Assembly: GCA_020525365.1 (NCBI GenBank)
Contig: JAIZOF010000001.1
Location: 588,381-652,380, forward strand
Origin: Sulfurovum sp.
GTDB taxonomy: Bacteria; Campylobacterota; Campylobacteria; Campylobacterales; Sulfurovaceae
Length of the DNA: 64,000 nt
Direction: 5' to 3'
Shown here: piece after piece, positions 37,264-47,046 of the stretch
Numbering within the stretch: the stretch's first letter is position 1
Layout of the letters: each line of letters starts with the position of its first letter
Notes under the pieces: model-generated
The model's database searches: none
What the model saw: the letters and a program-made list of their open reading frames with translations, nothing else
What the model was told of the DNA's origin: nothing
Program-made: the position numbers and the translations under genes

Positions 37264-39756
37264 ATGGCTAATTTGTTTGAAAATAGTCACAATACTGAAG
37301 AGGTATTGATTGAGGAGAGTATCAGGTCAAGCTATCTTGACTATTCTATGAGCGTTATTATTGGACGCGCACTCCCTGATGCACGTGATGGGCTCAAGCC
37401 AGTCCATAGACGTATTTTATACGCGATGAATGACCTAAATCTTTCACACCGTGCCCCATACAAGAAATCAGCACGTATTGTTGGGGATGTGATCGGTAAG
37501 TATCATCCCCATGGTGATAACGCAGTCTATGATGCACTTGTGCGTATGGCACAAAACTTTTCTATGCAGTCACCACTCATTGATGGGCAAGGAAACTTTG
37601 GTTCTATTGATGGTGATAATGCTGCTGCAATGCGTTATACTGAAGCACGTATGACAAAGATAGCCGAGGAGTTACTAGGTGACATTGAGAAGGATACGGT
37701 TGATTTTGTGCCTAACTATGATGATTCTATGGTTGAACCAGATGTACTACCTTCTCGTGTACCCAATCTGTTACTGAATGGTTCGAGTGGTATTGCTGTT
37801 GGTATGGCAACCAATATTCCTCCGCACCGTCTAGATGAACTGATTGATGCCTTGGTGCTTCGTATTCAAAACCCTAAAGCAACAATCGAGGATATGATGA
37901 AGATTGTTCAAGGACCTGACTTCCCAACAGGTGGTATTATCTTTGGGCGCAAGGGAATTACTGATGCCTATACCACAGGACGTGGACGTATCAAGGTAAG
38001 AGCCAAAACGCATATTGAGCAAAAGGGGAACAAAGAGATTATTATTATCGATGAGCTTCCTTTTCAGGTCAATAAAGCAAGGCTCATTGAAAATATTGCC
38101 CAACTGGTACGCGATAAACATATCGAAGGTATCAGTGAAATTCGTGATGAGTCTGACCGTGAAGGTATCCGTGTGGTACTTGAACTTAAACGTGATGCAA
38201 TGAGTGAGATTGTTCTTAATAATCTTTTTAAAAGTACACAGATGCAAGTGACTTTTGGGATTATTATGCTTGCTATTAACAATAAAGAACCTAAAGTCTT
38301 TAATTTGATGGAGCTTTTTGACCTCTTCCTTAATCACCGCAAAACAGTTGTTATTAGACGTACTATTTTTGACCTCGAGAAAGCCAGAGCCAGAGCACAC
38401 ATACTTGAAGGCTTAAAGATTGCAGTGGACAATATTGATGAGGTAATCAAAATTATCCGTAGCTCTTCTGATGATGAGGATGCACGTAGTAATCTTATGG
38501 AGCGATTTAAACTTTCCGAGATCCAAGCAAAAGCAATCCTTGAGATGCGTTTACGTCGCCTGACTGGTCTAGAGATTGAGAAGATTGAAAATGAACTTTC
38601 TGAGCTACTCAAGAAGATTGCAAAGCTTGAGAGTATTCTCAAGAGTGAAGCAAAGATTAACACTATTATTCGTAAAGAATTGATAGAGATAGGAGAGAAA
38701 TTTACAACCCCAAGACGTACTGAAATTGTAGACGACTATGATGACATCGATATTGAAGATCTTATTCCAAATGAGCCAATGGTTGTGACTATTACCCATA
38801 GGGGGTACATTAAGCGTGTGCCAGTTAAACTCTATGAGAAGCAACACAGAGGTGGTAAAGGTAAAACGGCAGTAACAACCTATGATGATGACTTTATTGA
38901 GAGCTTCTTTACCTCTAATACGCACGATACACTTATGTTTGTTACCAATAAAGGACAACTCTATTGGTTAAAGGTTTACCGTATTCCTGAGGGCTCTAGA
39001 ACTGCCAAAGGTAAAGCAGTGGTTAACTTAATTAATCTTCAGCCTGAAGAGAAGATTATGGCAATCATTCCGACAACGGACTTTAATGAGAGCAAATCGT
39101 TAGTCTTCTTTACAAAGAATGGAATTGTTAAACGTACTAATCTTAGTGAATACTCCAATATTCGAAGTAATGGAGTGCGTGCCATTAACCTTGATGAGAA
39201 TGATGAGCTTGTGACAGCTAAAATTGTTACACCTGAAATCAAATGGCTCTTTGCAGCAACAAAGAAAGGACTCTGTATTCGGTTTAAGGTTGAAGATGCC
39301 AGAGAGATTGGACGTGTCGCACGTGGTGTTACCGCAATTAAGTTTAAGATTAGTAATGATTATGTTTGTGGTGCAACAACCATCAAGAGTGAAGAGGATG
39401 AACTTCTAATGCTCTCTGAAAAAGGACTTGGAAAGCGTACAACTGCCAGTGAATATCGTGAGCAAAATCGTGCAGGTAAGGGGGTTATCTCTATGAAGCT
39501 AACACCTAAAACTGGTGATGTGGTTGGCGTAGTTATGGTTGAAGAGGATAAAGATTTGATGTGTTTAACTTCTGTGGGTAAGATGATTCGTGTTGATATG
39601 GAGCAGATTAGAAAAGCAGGACGAAATACATCAGGTGTCAAAATTGTGACTGTTCAGAAAAAAGATATTGTTGTCTCTGTAGCAAAATGTCAAAAAGCAG
39701 AGAAGCCACAAGAGTTTTCTGAGAATGAGCATACAAACGAAGATGAAGTGTTGTAA
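37264..39756 (+). CDS. gyrA: DNA gyrase subunit A
   Basis: An 830-residue GyrA, the strand-cutting subunit of gyrase that introduces negative supercoils. The active tyrosine lies in [10 protein letters not shown], the quinolone pocket reads HGDNAVYD, and a C-terminal beta-pinwheel repeats the GYIKR/GIVKR blade motifs; the GyrA box appears as QHRGGKG. Asn in the quinolone pocket matches wild-type H. pylori and is not by itself a resistance change. Start set to ATG 37264 with AAAGGA; 27 bases upstream is another in-frame ATG without a site. Confidence 0.97.
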   Translation: MANLFENSHNTEEVLIEESIRSSYLDYSMSVIIGRALPDARDGLKPVHRRILYAMNDLNLSHRAPYKKSARIVGDVIGKYHPHGDNAVYDALVRMAQNFSMQSPLIDGQGNFGSIDGDNAAAMRYTEARMTKIAEELLGDIEKDTVDFVPNYDDSMVEPDVLPSRVPNLLLNGSSGIAVGMATNIPPHRLDELIDALVLRIQNPKATIEDMMKIVQGPDFPTGGIIFGRKGITDAYTTGRGRIKVRAKTHIEQKGNKEIIIIDELPFQVNKARLIENIAQLVRDKHIEGISEIRDESDREGIRVVLELKRDAMSEIVLNNLFKSTQMQVTFGIIMLAINNKEPKVFNLMELFDLFLNHRKTVVIRRTIFDLEKARARAHILEGLKIAVDNIDEVIKIIRSSSDDEDARSNLMERFKLSEIQAKAILEMRLRRLTGLEIEKIENELSELLKKIAKLESILKSEAKINTIIRKELIEIGEKFTTPRRTEIVDDYDDIDIEDLIPNEPMVVTITHRGYIKRVPVKLYEKQHRGGKGKTAVTTYDDDFIESFFTSNTHDTLMFVTNKGQLYWLKVYRIPEGSRTAKGKAVVNLINLQPEEKIMAIIPTTDFNESKSLVFFTKNGIVKRTNLSEYSNIRSNGVRAINLDENDELVTAKIVTPEIKWLFAATKKGLCIRFKVEDAREIGRVARGVTAIKFKISNDYVCGATTIKSEEDELLMLSEKGLGKRTTASEYREQNRAGKGVISMKLTPKTGDVVGVVMVEEDKDLMCLTSVGKMIRVDMEQIRKAGRNTSGVKIVTVQKKDIVVSVAKCQKAEKPQEFSENEHTNEDEVL

Positions 39757-39798
39757 TCAAGTATCAAATTTTAAAAAAATAATATAGGACTCTTTATA

Positions 39799-40839
39799 GT
39801 GAAAGAAAAATATAATATAGCGGTTGTCGGTGCTTCAGGTGCTGTAGGTGAAGAACTTTTTAATGTACTTGGAGAGGTTAATTTCCCTATCGATAATCTT
39901 TTACCATTGGCGAGTGCTAACTCGGTTGGTATTAAAGTAGAGTGTCAGGGAAAAACCTACAAGATAGAAGAGTTAACTGAAACAGTTTTTGAAGGACGCA
40001 ATATTGATATTGCTTTTTTTAGTGCAGGAGGGAGTATTTCGGCAGACTATGCTAAGTATGCGGTTGAAGCAGGAGCTGTGGTTATAGATAACACTTCACA
40101 CTTTCGTATGGATCCCGATGTACCTTTGGTTGTTCCTGAAGTAAATCCAGAAGATATTGAACTGTGGGAAGACACTGGCATTATTGCCAACCCAAACTGC
40201 TCAACAATCCAGATGGTGCAATTACTCAAACCTCTACATGATCTTTATGGCATTAAGCGGGTCGATGTCAGTACATATCAGGCAGTTTCTGGTGCAGGAA
40301 AGGCAGGCATGGAAGAGCTGGTAAAGCAGATGCAGGACTTCTTTGCCTTTAGGCTTAATGATTCTGAAATTAAGGCATTTTCACACCAAATTGCACTCAA
40401 TGTTATCCCTCAAATAGATGTTCCGCAATTAAATGGCTATACCAAAGAGGAGATGAAGATGGTTAATGAGACTAATAAGATCATGCATACAGACTTTGCT
40501 GTTTCGGCAACCTGTGTACGTGTTCCTGTGTTGCGTTCACACTCTGAGTCAATTACCGTTACCTTCAAAGAAGGTGTAGATGTGAGTGTGGAAGAGGCCA
40601 AAGAAGTATTGGAAAACTTTGAAAATGTTAAAGTTATAGATGATCTTACAAACAGTGAATACCCTATGCCAATTATTGCAACCGATACTGACCACACCTA
40701 TGTTGGTCGTATCCGTAAAGATATTTTTGCGGAAAATATCCTCCATATGTGGGGTGTGGCAGATCAAGTACGCGTAGGTGCGGCAACTAATGCTGTGCGT
40801 ATTGCACAGAAATGGATTAAGCTTCAGGAGGATATATAG
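39799..40839 (+). CDS. asd: Aspartate-semialdehyde dehydrogenase
   Basis: A 346-residue ASADH, which reduces aspartyl phosphate with NADPH on the way to lysine, threonine, methionine and diaminopimelate. The Rossmann start VVGASGAVGEE, the active-site NPNCSTIQ (Cys near residue 134) and the FSHQIALNVIPQID substrate segment are intact. It uses a GTG start with AGGAC upstream. It begins 42 bp after gyrA and its stop is adjacent to yqhA, suggesting one operon asd-yqhA-hemE-radical SAM. Confidence 0.96.
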   Translation: MKEKYNIAVVGASGAVGEELFNVLGEVNFPIDNLLPLASANSVGIKVECQGKTYKIEELTETVFEGRNIDIAFFSAGGSISADYAKYAVEAGAVVIDNTSHFRMDPDVPLVVPEVNPEDIELWEDTGIIANPNCSTIQMVQLLKPLHDLYGIKRVDVSTYQAVSGAGKAGMEELVKQMQDFFAFRLNDSEIKAFSHQIALNVIPQIDVPQLNGYTKEEMKMVNETNKIMHTDFAVSATCVRVPVLRSHSESITVTFKEGVDVSVEEAKEVLENFENVKVIDDLTNSEYPMPIIATDTDHTYVGRIRKDIFAENILHMWGVADQVRVGAATNAVRIAQKWIKLQEDI

Positions 40840-41412
40840 ATGAAAGAGAAGACCCATGCAGACAAGAAACAGCTTCAGGAAGATTTATTGAGCCAAAGTT
40901 GGTATGAAAGCACCTTTGAAAATATACTTTGGAGTACACGTTTTTTTGTACTGCTTGCAGTTATTTTTAGTATGATTGGAGGCATATCACTTTTTATTGT
41001 AGCGAGTATTGATGTATGGCATGTGGCAGTAATGGTTTTTGAAAACTATTTTGGTCACGCTGTACATGTAAGCCATTTTCATGAAAAAATTGTAACTGAA
41101 CTTATCGGTGCAGTTGATCTCTATTTGATAGCAATCGTACTTTTTATTTTTGGCTTTGGACTCTATGAACTTTTTATCTCTCAAATTGATGTAGCAAAAA
41201 AAAGTGCTGCATCTAAAATACTAGAGATACATTCTCTTGATGAGCTTAAAGATAAACTTGCTAAAGTAATTATTATGGTACTTATTGTTGGTTTCTTTAA
41301 GCGGGCAATGAATACAACCTACACTGAACCGCTAGAGATGCTTTATCTTGCCAGTGCAATACTTGGTCTTGCGCTTTCATTTTATTTTATGCACAAAGGA
41401 GACAATCACTGA
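40840..41412 (+). CDS. yqhA: YqhA (UPF0114) family membrane protein
   Basis: A 190-residue inner-membrane protein with an N-terminal soluble stretch and four hydrophobic segments (about 28-55, 85-110, 145-160, 165-185). The [13 protein letters not shown] and [21 protein letters not shown] segments are UPF0114 hallmarks. No biochemical role is established for the family. It overlaps the hemE start (TGATG) and abuts asd, so it is co-transcribed with them. Confidence 0.85.
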   Translation: MKEKTHADKKQLQEDLLSQSWYESTFENILWSTRFFVLLAVIFSMIGGISLFIVASIDVWHVAVMVFENYFGHAVHVSHFHEKIVTELIGAVDLYLIAIVLFIFGFGLYELFISQIDVAKKSAASKILEIHSLDELKDKLAKVIIMVLIVGFFKRAMNTTYTEPLEMLYLASAILGLALSFYFMHKGDNH

Positions 41413-42461
41413 TGTCAAAAATATTTGTAGACGCCTGTCTGGGTAAAGAGACTCCATATACGCCAGTATGGATGATGAGACAGGCAGGGCGTTACTTGCC
41501 TGAATATATGGCAGTACGTACAGAGGCAGGCAGTTTTCTTGATTTGTGCCACAACCCAAAAAAGGCAGCAGCAGTAACCATTCAGCCTCTTGATATCATT
41601 GGTGTTGATGCAGCAATTCTTTTCTCAGATATCTTGGTTGTTCCTGATGAGATGGGAATGGATCTAAGTTTTGTTAAAGGAGAAGGTCCAAAATTCTCAG
41701 ACCCTATTAGGGATCAAGAAGATCTTGACAGGCTTACCGGTGGCGAAGAGGCAGCAGACAAACTACTCTATGTGTATGAGACTATTAGGCTACTCAGAGA
41801 GCAACTCGATGGGCGTGGTGACGAGAAAGCACTCATTGGCTTTACTGGTGCACCGTGGACACTGGCAACCTATATGATTGAGGGGAAAGGGACAAAGACT
41901 TATGATGTTTGTAAAAAGATGATGTACTCCAATCCTAAATTGCTTCACAGTATCCTTGCTAAAGTGACAGAAGTGGTCAAGTATTATATGCTTAAACAGA
42001 TTGAATCAGGTATTGATGTAGTACAGATATTTGACAGTTGGGCAGCAGCAATAGAGCCAAGCAAGTATGACGAGTTTAGCTGGAAATATATGGTAGAAAT
42101 TGCCAATTTCCTTAAAGAAAAACATCCTGAAGTACCTATTATCATGTTCCCCAAAGGGATCACTGCGTTTATTGAACGTGGATTGGTTTATGGTAATTTT
42201 GATGTAATGGGTATTGATTGGGGAACCCCGATGACAATGGCAAAAGAGAAACTTGGAGACAAATATGTGCTTCAAGGAAATATGGAACCTTGTCGTCTCT
42301 ACTCAAAAGAGGCTACTACAGAATGTGTTGAAGCCATACAGGATATCATGGGAGGCAAGCGCCATATTTTTAACCTTGGACATGGCATACTCCCAGATGT
42401 TCCAGTAGAAAATGCAATACATTTTATTAAAGAATGCCAGAGGATAAGTGGTAGAAATTAG
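41412..42461 (+). CDS. hemE: Uroporphyrinogen decarboxylase
   Basis: A 349-residue UroD that removes four carboxyl groups from uroporphyrinogen III. The N-terminal [15 protein letters not shown] signature, the [12 protein letters not shown] segment with the catalytic Asp, and the [16 protein letters not shown] motif are all intact. It starts within the yqhA stop codon and is followed directly by a radical SAM gene. Confidence 0.97.
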   Translation: MSKIFVDACLGKETPYTPVWMMRQAGRYLPEYMAVRTEAGSFLDLCHNPKKAAAVTIQPLDIIGVDAAILFSDILVVPDEMGMDLSFVKGEGPKFSDPIRDQEDLDRLTGGEEAADKLLYVYETIRLLREQLDGRGDEKALIGFTGAPWTLATYMIEGKGTKTYDVCKKMMYSNPKLLHSILAKVTEVVKYYMLKQIESGIDVVQIFDSWAAAIEPSKYDEFSWKYMVEIANFLKEKHPEVPIIMFPKGITAFIERGLVYGNFDVMGIDWGTPMTMAKEKLGDKYVLQGNMEPCRLYSKEATTECVEAIQDIMGGKRHIFNLGHGILPDVPVENAIHFIKECQRISGRN

Positions 42462-43385
42462 ATGCCAAATATTATCTTTGGTCCCATCTCTTCCCGTCGA
42501 TTTGGAAAATCCCTTGGTGTTGACCTAAGTCCAGGAAAGAAACAATGTAATTTTGATTGTCTTTATTGTGAACTTAGTCCTGCCAAAACAATGGTACAAC
42601 AAGATGAAGTACTTTCGGTAGAAGAGATTATTGCTTCTATCAAGAAAGGACTTGAAGGGCATGAAGACATTGATGTTTTAACTGTCACTGCCAATGGAGA
42701 ACCAACGCTCTATCCAAATATTTCTGAGCTCATTGACGCAATCAATAAGATTAAAGGTAATACAAAAACGCTTATTCTTTCCAATGCTTCAACCATCAAT
42801 AGTTCTAAAGTGCAAGAGGCATTACTAAAATTTGATGAAGTAAAACTATCACTCGATTGTGCAACACAAAAGTGTCTTAAGAAGCTTGATCGCTCTCATA
42901 GCGGTATCGATGTTGAGCATATCAAGTTGGGAATGTTAACATTTAAAGACAAGTATCATGGATCGATGATTATAGAGATACTTGTAGTGAAAGATTTGAA
43001 TGATTCCAAAGCAGAGATAGAGCAATTAAATAACTATCTGATGAAATTACGCCCTGCACGCATTGATATTGGTACTGTAGATCGTCCTCCAGCATTTGAT
43101 GTTAAGTCAGTTAGCTATAAGGAACTATTGTCCATTAGTCACCTTTTTGATGCATCACTACCAATTCATATTGTTTCTCGAAAAAAAGCAGAAGTCAACC
43201 CCTCTACCTATACACAAGAGGAGATACTTCAGACCCTTTCAATGCGCCCTTTAACAGAAGAAGATATATGTGTATTATTTGACGAAGAGAGCCAGAAGAG
43301 GTTTGAGATATTAAAATCTGAAGGAAGGGTCATTTCTGTCAATATAGTCGGGGTAATTTTTTACAAAAAGGCTTTAGAGCCTTGA
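42462..43385 (+). CDS. Radical SAM protein (COG0731-like)
   Basis: A 307-residue radical SAM enzyme with the iron-sulfur motif CNFDCLYC (residues about 29-36), the SAM-binding TANGEPTLYP and an extended C-terminus. It starts FGPISSRRFGKSLGVD, which is seen in the COG0731 'wyosine-like' group found widely in bacteria. The substrate is unknown; tRNA modification is a guess from distant TYW1 similarity. It begins immediately after hemE without a gap. The tRNA promoter -35 overlaps its stop. Confidence 0.8.
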   Translation: MPNIIFGPISSRRFGKSLGVDLSPGKKQCNFDCLYCELSPAKTMVQQDEVLSVEEIIASIKKGLEGHEDIDVLTVTANGEPTLYPNISELIDAINKIKGNTKTLILSNASTINSSKVQEALLKFDEVKLSLDCATQKCLKKLDRSHSGIDVEHIKLGMLTFKDKYHGSMIIEILVVKDLNDSKAEIEQLNNYLMKLRPARIDIGTVDRPPAFDVKSVSYKELLSISHLFDASLPIHIVSRKKAEVNPSTYTQEEILQTLSMRPLTEEDICVLFDEESQKRFEILKSEGRVISVNIVGVIFYKKALEP

Positions 43386-43410
43386 CTTTAAAGGACTTTT
43401 TCTCTATAAT
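43382..43410 (+). promoter_or_regulatory. Consensus sigma-70 promoter for the tRNA pair
   Basis: TTGACT at 43382-43387 and TATAAT at 43405-43410 with a 17-base spacer. The predicted start is about 15 bases before tRNA-Asn. The -35 lies on the stop codon of the radical SAM gene. Confidence 0.85.
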
Positions 43411-43431
43411 CCCATTCACAAATTCGATTGT

Positions 43432-43506
43432 TCCGGCATAGCTCAGCGGTAGAGTAGATGACTGTTAATCATTTGGTCCCAGGTTCGAATCCTGGTGCCG
43501 GAGCCA
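43432..43506 (+). tRNA. tRNA-Asn (GTT)
   Basis: A full cloverleaf: acceptor TCCGGCA pairs with TGCCGGA, D-arm AGCTC...GAGT, anticodon loop CTGTTAA giving GTT, T-arm CCAGG-TTCGAAT-CCTGG, and an encoded GCCA end. Confidence 0.97.
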
Positions 43507-43520
43507 CTTTTTATGTAGAT

Positions 43521-43597
43521 GCACTCGTAGCTCAGCTGGATAGAGCACCCGCCTTCTAAGCGGGCGGTCTCAGGTTCGAATCCTGACGGGTGTACCA
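43521..43597 (+). tRNA. tRNA-Arg (TCT)
   Basis: A full cloverleaf with acceptor GCACTCG / CGGGTGT (two G-U pairs), anticodon stem CCCGC/GCGGG, loop CTTCTAA giving anticodon TCT (reads AGA/AGG), T-arm TCAGG-TTCGAAT-CCTGA and encoded ACCA. It is 14 bp after tRNA-Asn, so the two share a transcript. Confidence 0.97.
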
Positions 43598-44179
43598 CCT
43601 TTTATTGTTGTTAAGATAATCACCAGTTCAAAGTGTAACGGTATCTGTTACTACCAAATATGGTATCCAATAGACTTGGTAATTTTCGATATGTGCGATT
43701 TGGTATTCCTACAAGTGATCACTATATCTTGCATATTATTAGTAGCTCAATGGTAGTGCAGGTGCCCTCTGTTTATCAAATAGCACCCTCATTTAAAAAG
43801 TTATAATCTTTATCAGTTTTATTCTGGATCTCTATAATATGCAGGTTGGAGACTATTTTGAACAGGAGAGAACTTATCTACTAGTCTTAGGAAACCATGA
43901 GAATCCTGTGGATACAATATATACTGTTACTATTTACAACATTAGTCTACCATAATTCTTTTTGATAAGGTTTGTTTGCCATATCCTACTTAGAGATAAG
44001 CCATAAAAATATTTATAGATGTATTAGTTTATTCTTATCTTTATAGATAAAATAATCAATTAAAATGAATATAAAAATAGTTATTTTTAAAAATAGATAC
44101 ATTATTTCTTTGTTAGCTTTCAATATAACCTAGGTTTACTTAATATAAAATACTATAGTTGAATATATAGGAGTTTAGA
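43598..44179. other. 582-bp non-coding gap with a possible tRNA remnant
   Basis: No convincing gene is seen. At 43741-43760 the sequence AGTAGCTCAATGGTAGTGCA looks like the D-arm of a tRNA, but no anticodon stem, T-arm or CCA follows in register, so it is at most a decayed tRNA. The rest is very AT-rich, especially 44020-44160, and probably contains the galE promoter. Confidence 0.5.
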
Positions 44180-45190
44180 ATGAATATTTTAGTGACTGGA
44201 GGTGCTGGATATATTGGATCACATACCTCACTCCTTCTTTTGGAAGCTGGACATAAAGTGATTGTCCTTGATAATTTCAGTAACTCATCTAGTGAAAGTA
44301 TTAAGAGAGTAGAGGAGATTACTGGAAAACCTATTGTACTCGTAGAGGGCGACATAAGGAACCAAAATGAGCTTGAAGTACTCTTCTCTTCTTATGAGAT
44401 TGATATTGTAATTCACTTTGCTGGGCTTAAGGCAGTGGGTGAGTCCGTTGAAAAACCAATGAAGTATTATGAGACAAATGTTTATGGTACAGTACAGTTG
44501 TGCAAAGTGATGGCAGAGCATGGGTGTCGATCTATTGTATTTAGTTCATCTGCAACGGTTTATGGTGATCCTCATTCAGTTCCTATTAAAGAAGATTTTT
44601 CATTACATCCTACCAACCCCTATGGTAGAACCAAACTGATGATTGAAGAGATGCTACGCGATCTATATATTTCAGACAATCAGTGGAAGGTGATACTGCT
44701 TCGCTACTTTAATCCAGTAGGAGCACATGAGTCTGGTAAAATAGGTGAAGATCCAAATGATATCCCCAACAACTTAATGCCCCTTATTGCTCAGACTGCA
44801 GTAGGTAAACGTGAAAAAATTTCTATATTTGGAAATGACTACAATACGCATGATGGTACAGGAGTACGGGACTATATTCATGTGATGGATTTGTCAGAAG
44901 GACACCTTAAGGCACTTGAAAAGATTGGTAATATGAATGGTGTTCTCACCATTAATTTAGGAACTGGACGAGGGTATTCTGTATTTGATATGGTTAAAAC
45001 TTTTGAAAAAGTATCTGGAAAAGAGATACCTTATGTTATTGCACCAAGACGCAGTGGAGATATTGCCCAATGCTATGCTGACCCAAGTTATGCAAAAGAG
45101 GTACTTGGCTGGGAGGCAGAAAAAGGCATTGAAGAGATGTGTGAAGATACTTGGCGGTGGCAAAGTATGAATCCAAGAGGGTATCATTAA
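44180..45190 (+). CDS. galE: UDP-glucose 4-epimerase
   Basis: A 336-residue extended short-chain dehydrogenase that interconverts UDP-glucose and UDP-galactose with bound NAD. N-terminal GGAGYIGSH, the catalytic YGRTK (Tyr near 148) with SSSATVYG before it, and LRYFNPVGAHESG are all in place. It supplies galactose for surface polysaccharide; Glc/GlcNAc dual use cannot be excluded. AGGAG precedes the ATG. It stands alone after the tRNAs. Confidence 0.95.
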   Translation: MNILVTGGAGYIGSHTSLLLLEAGHKVIVLDNFSNSSSESIKRVEEITGKPIVLVEGDIRNQNELEVLFSSYEIDIVIHFAGLKAVGESVEKPMKYYETNVYGTVQLCKVMAEHGCRSIVFSSSATVYGDPHSVPIKEDFSLHPTNPYGRTKLMIEEMLRDLYISDNQWKVILLRYFNPVGAHESGKIGEDPNDIPNNLMPLIAQTAVGKREKISIFGNDYNTHDGTGVRDYIHVMDLSEGHLKALEKIGNMNGVLTINLGTGRGYSVFDMVKTFEKVSGKEIPYVIAPRRSGDIAQCYADPSYAKEVLGWEAEKGIEEMCEDTWRWQSMNPRGYH

Positions 45191-45254
45191 ATTAGATGCC
45201 TAGCCCGATTTCATAAGTCTATTGCTTACCTTTTTTGTAGCTATTTATATAAGT

Positions 45255-45578
45255 TCAGTTTTTGGTTTCCCCATCAATCCACCGCAAGTAATCTGGCTTG
45301 GCATCATCTATAATAAACATTAGTATTTCAGGAACATCATAGGTGTGGATTTTTTCTATTGTTTCTTTAATCTCTGCAAAGAGTGAAACGTTTGTTTTGA
45401 TTTCAAGGCGTATCTCTTTGCTTGTAATGATTTTGCCTTTCCATCGATAAGAACTCTCAATAGATGAGACCTGTACACAAGATACAAGTTTTTCTTGTAG
45501 TAGGGTTTGTGTAATCAGATCTGCATTCTCTTGATTGTCTGTGGTTGTTGTGACCATACAGTAGTTAGATGCACCCAT
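45255..45578 (-). CDS. cutA: CutA family divalent-ion tolerance protein
   Basis: A 107-residue CutA1-type trimeric protein with the PII-like ferredoxin fold. The MVTTTTDNQENADLITQTLL start, the ACVQ-like SCVQVSSIESSYRWKGKI core and EIRLEIKT are typical. Its cellular role is unsettled; copper tolerance was the first report. ATG 45578 is preferred to an upstream ATG because it limits the overlap with the phosphatase gene to 14 bp. Confidence 0.9.
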   Translation of the reverse strand: MGASNYCMVTTTTDNQENADLITQTLLQEKLVSCVQVSSIESSYRWKGKIITSKEIRLEIKTNVSLFAEIKETIEKIHTYDVPEILMFIIDDAKPDYLRWIDGETKN

Positions 45579-46023
45579 GTTCCACCTTTTCAATCAAGTC
45601 TTTTACGGCAGTTTCAATCATATTGTAAACCTTTTCAAAACCTTCAAATCCATTAAAAAAATAGGGATCTGGCACATCCTCCCCTCCGTGACTACCAAAA
45701 TCACCAAGTAGGTAGATATTTTGAAACCCCATTATTTCTAGATCATTTCGGTTCTGTTTATCTAGGGCAACAATATAATCAAATTTGTACTGGTCACTTT
45801 GCGTGACAGGTCTTGATCTTTGTGATGAGATATCAATATTGTGCTGTTGTGCTACTTCAATAGAGTGTTTGCAAGGTGCCTCACCTTTATGCCACTCACT
45901 GGTTCCTGCAGAGTCAATTTCAATTGTTTTTTGAGATTTCTGAATAAGATAGTGATGGGCAATTCCCTCAGCAAGTGGACTGCGACAAATATTTCCAAGA
46001 CAGACAAATAAGATACGCTTCAT
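45565..46023 (-). CDS. Low-molecular-weight protein-tyrosine phosphatase
   Basis: A 152-residue LMW-PTP. The P-loop CLGNICRS begins at residue 8 and the general-acid Asp lies in DVPDPYF near 118. Such enzymes often oppose tyrosine kinases of capsule or exopolysaccharide export, but no such kinase is near. The family includes arsenate reductase relatives; the DP motif and the C-(X)5-R-S loop support a phosphatase. It overlaps cutA. Confidence 0.92.
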   Translation of the reverse strand: MKRILFVCLGNICRSPLAEGIAHHYLIQKSQKTIEIDSAGTSEWHKGEAPCKHSIEVAQQHNIDISSQRSRPVTQSDQYKFDYIVALDKQNRNDLEIMGFQNIYLLGDFGSHGGEDVPDPYFFNGFEGFEKVYNMIETAVKDLIEKVEHGCI

Positions 46024-46197
46024 CCCGCCCCCTCTTAGTTCAATTAAGGTATTTTAGTATAATTTATCCTAAAAAAGAGAGAATACTGGAGAAACATAAA
46101 TAATGGTCTAGCCCCCTCTGTTGACTGTCCTTAAACGTTGCTCTCATTTATTACTAAAAACAGGTACAATCATAAAACTTTAAGGTAGGGATAGAGT

Positions 46198-46659
46198 ATG
46201 AAGATAAATGTTATTATTGTTGATAAAAAAGGGAAAGATGGGCTATATGCACCACTGATAGAGCACTATAAAAAGATTGCAAAACCATTTGCAAAAATTG
46301 ATGTCATAGAGTGCTTTGACAAAGAGATTGCTAAAGCACATGATATCTCTCCCAAGGCAGCACAGAAGGCATATTCTGAAGCAATGGAGCAGTACCTTCT
46401 TGGTAGTTTTAATATTGCATTAAACCCTTCATCAAAAGAGGTAGATAGTTTTGATGTTGCAAACCTGCTTAAGGATAGAAGTAGTATAAACTTTTACATT
46501 GGCGGTGCATACGGCTTTGAGAGCAATTTTTTAAGTAAATGTAATAAAGCCATATCATTTGGTAAAATAACACTTTCACATAAACTGGTTAAGATTGTAC
46601 TACTCGAACAGATATTTAGGGGTTTGGCAATTAACAATAATCATCCATATCATAAATAG
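46198..46659 (+). CDS. rlmH: 23S rRNA pseudouridine-1915 N3-methyltransferase
   Basis: A 153-residue SPOUT methyltransferase that methylates pseudouridine 1915 in helix 69. The glycine-rich FYIGGAYGF knot motif near 103 and the C-terminal LSHKLVKIVLLEQIFRGLAI...NHPYHK signature are complete. It is followed five bases later by the dksA-like gene. Confidence 0.95.
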   Translation: MKINVIIVDKKGKDGLYAPLIEHYKKIAKPFAKIDVIECFDKEIAKAHDISPKAAQKAYSEAMEQYLLGSFNIALNPSSKEVDSFDVANLLKDRSSINFYIGGAYGFESNFLSKCNKAISFGKITLSHKLVKIVLLEQIFRGLAINNNHPYHK

Positions 46660-46663
46660 GAAA

Positions 46664-47026
46664 ATGAGCATGTTGACACAAAAAGAACTGGAGATATTCA
46701 AGGGTAAATTACTTGATAGGAGAGTACAGATTGAAAAGAATCTTATAGGAACGGCACAGGAGCTTGATGGCATGAGAGAATTAGAACTCAATGATGAGGG
46801 TGATTATGCCGCAGCTTCGGCAGAAAGTATAGTAGATGGTGCAATCTTGGATAAACAACGAAAAGAATTAGCAGAAATTGATTTGGCTTTGGATAAAATA
46901 AACAACGAAACCTACGGTATTTGTGAAATGTGTGAAGAGCCAATAGGGCGTGCGCGTCTTGAGGTCAAAAATTTTGCACGTTTTTGTATTGTTTGTAGGG
47001 AGATTAGCGAAAAAGAAGAACAGTAA
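46664..47026 (+). CDS. dksA: DksA/TraR-type zinc-finger protein
   Basis: A 120-residue protein with an N-terminal coiled coil (about 5-75) and a C-terminal zinc ribbon (CEMC...CIVC, about 86-110). It is predicted to bind the RNA polymerase secondary channel and adjust transcription, often with ppGpp. The coiled-coil tip has an acidic stretch (ELELNDEGDYAAAS). ATG 46664 with AGGAA is chosen over an upstream ATG within rlmH. It lies between rlmH and a membrane protein gene. Confidence 0.88.
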   Translation: MSMLTQKELEIFKGKLLDRRVQIEKNLIGTAQELDGMRELELNDEGDYAAASAESIVDGAILDKQRKELAEIDLALDKINNETYGICEMCEEPIGRARLEVKNFARFCIVCREISEKEEQ

Positions 47027-47046
47027 ACCTGTTAAAAGGAGTAGAT

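Noticed and set aside
37480-37560. Asn in the GyrA quinolone pocket as a resistance mutation
   Set aside because: Wild-type H. pylori also has Asn at the corresponding place, so it is a natural variant in this phylum.
37831-38400. A 189-codon minus-strand open frame inside gyrA
   Set aside because: It covers conserved GyrA coding sequence and has no recognisable product or ribosome site.
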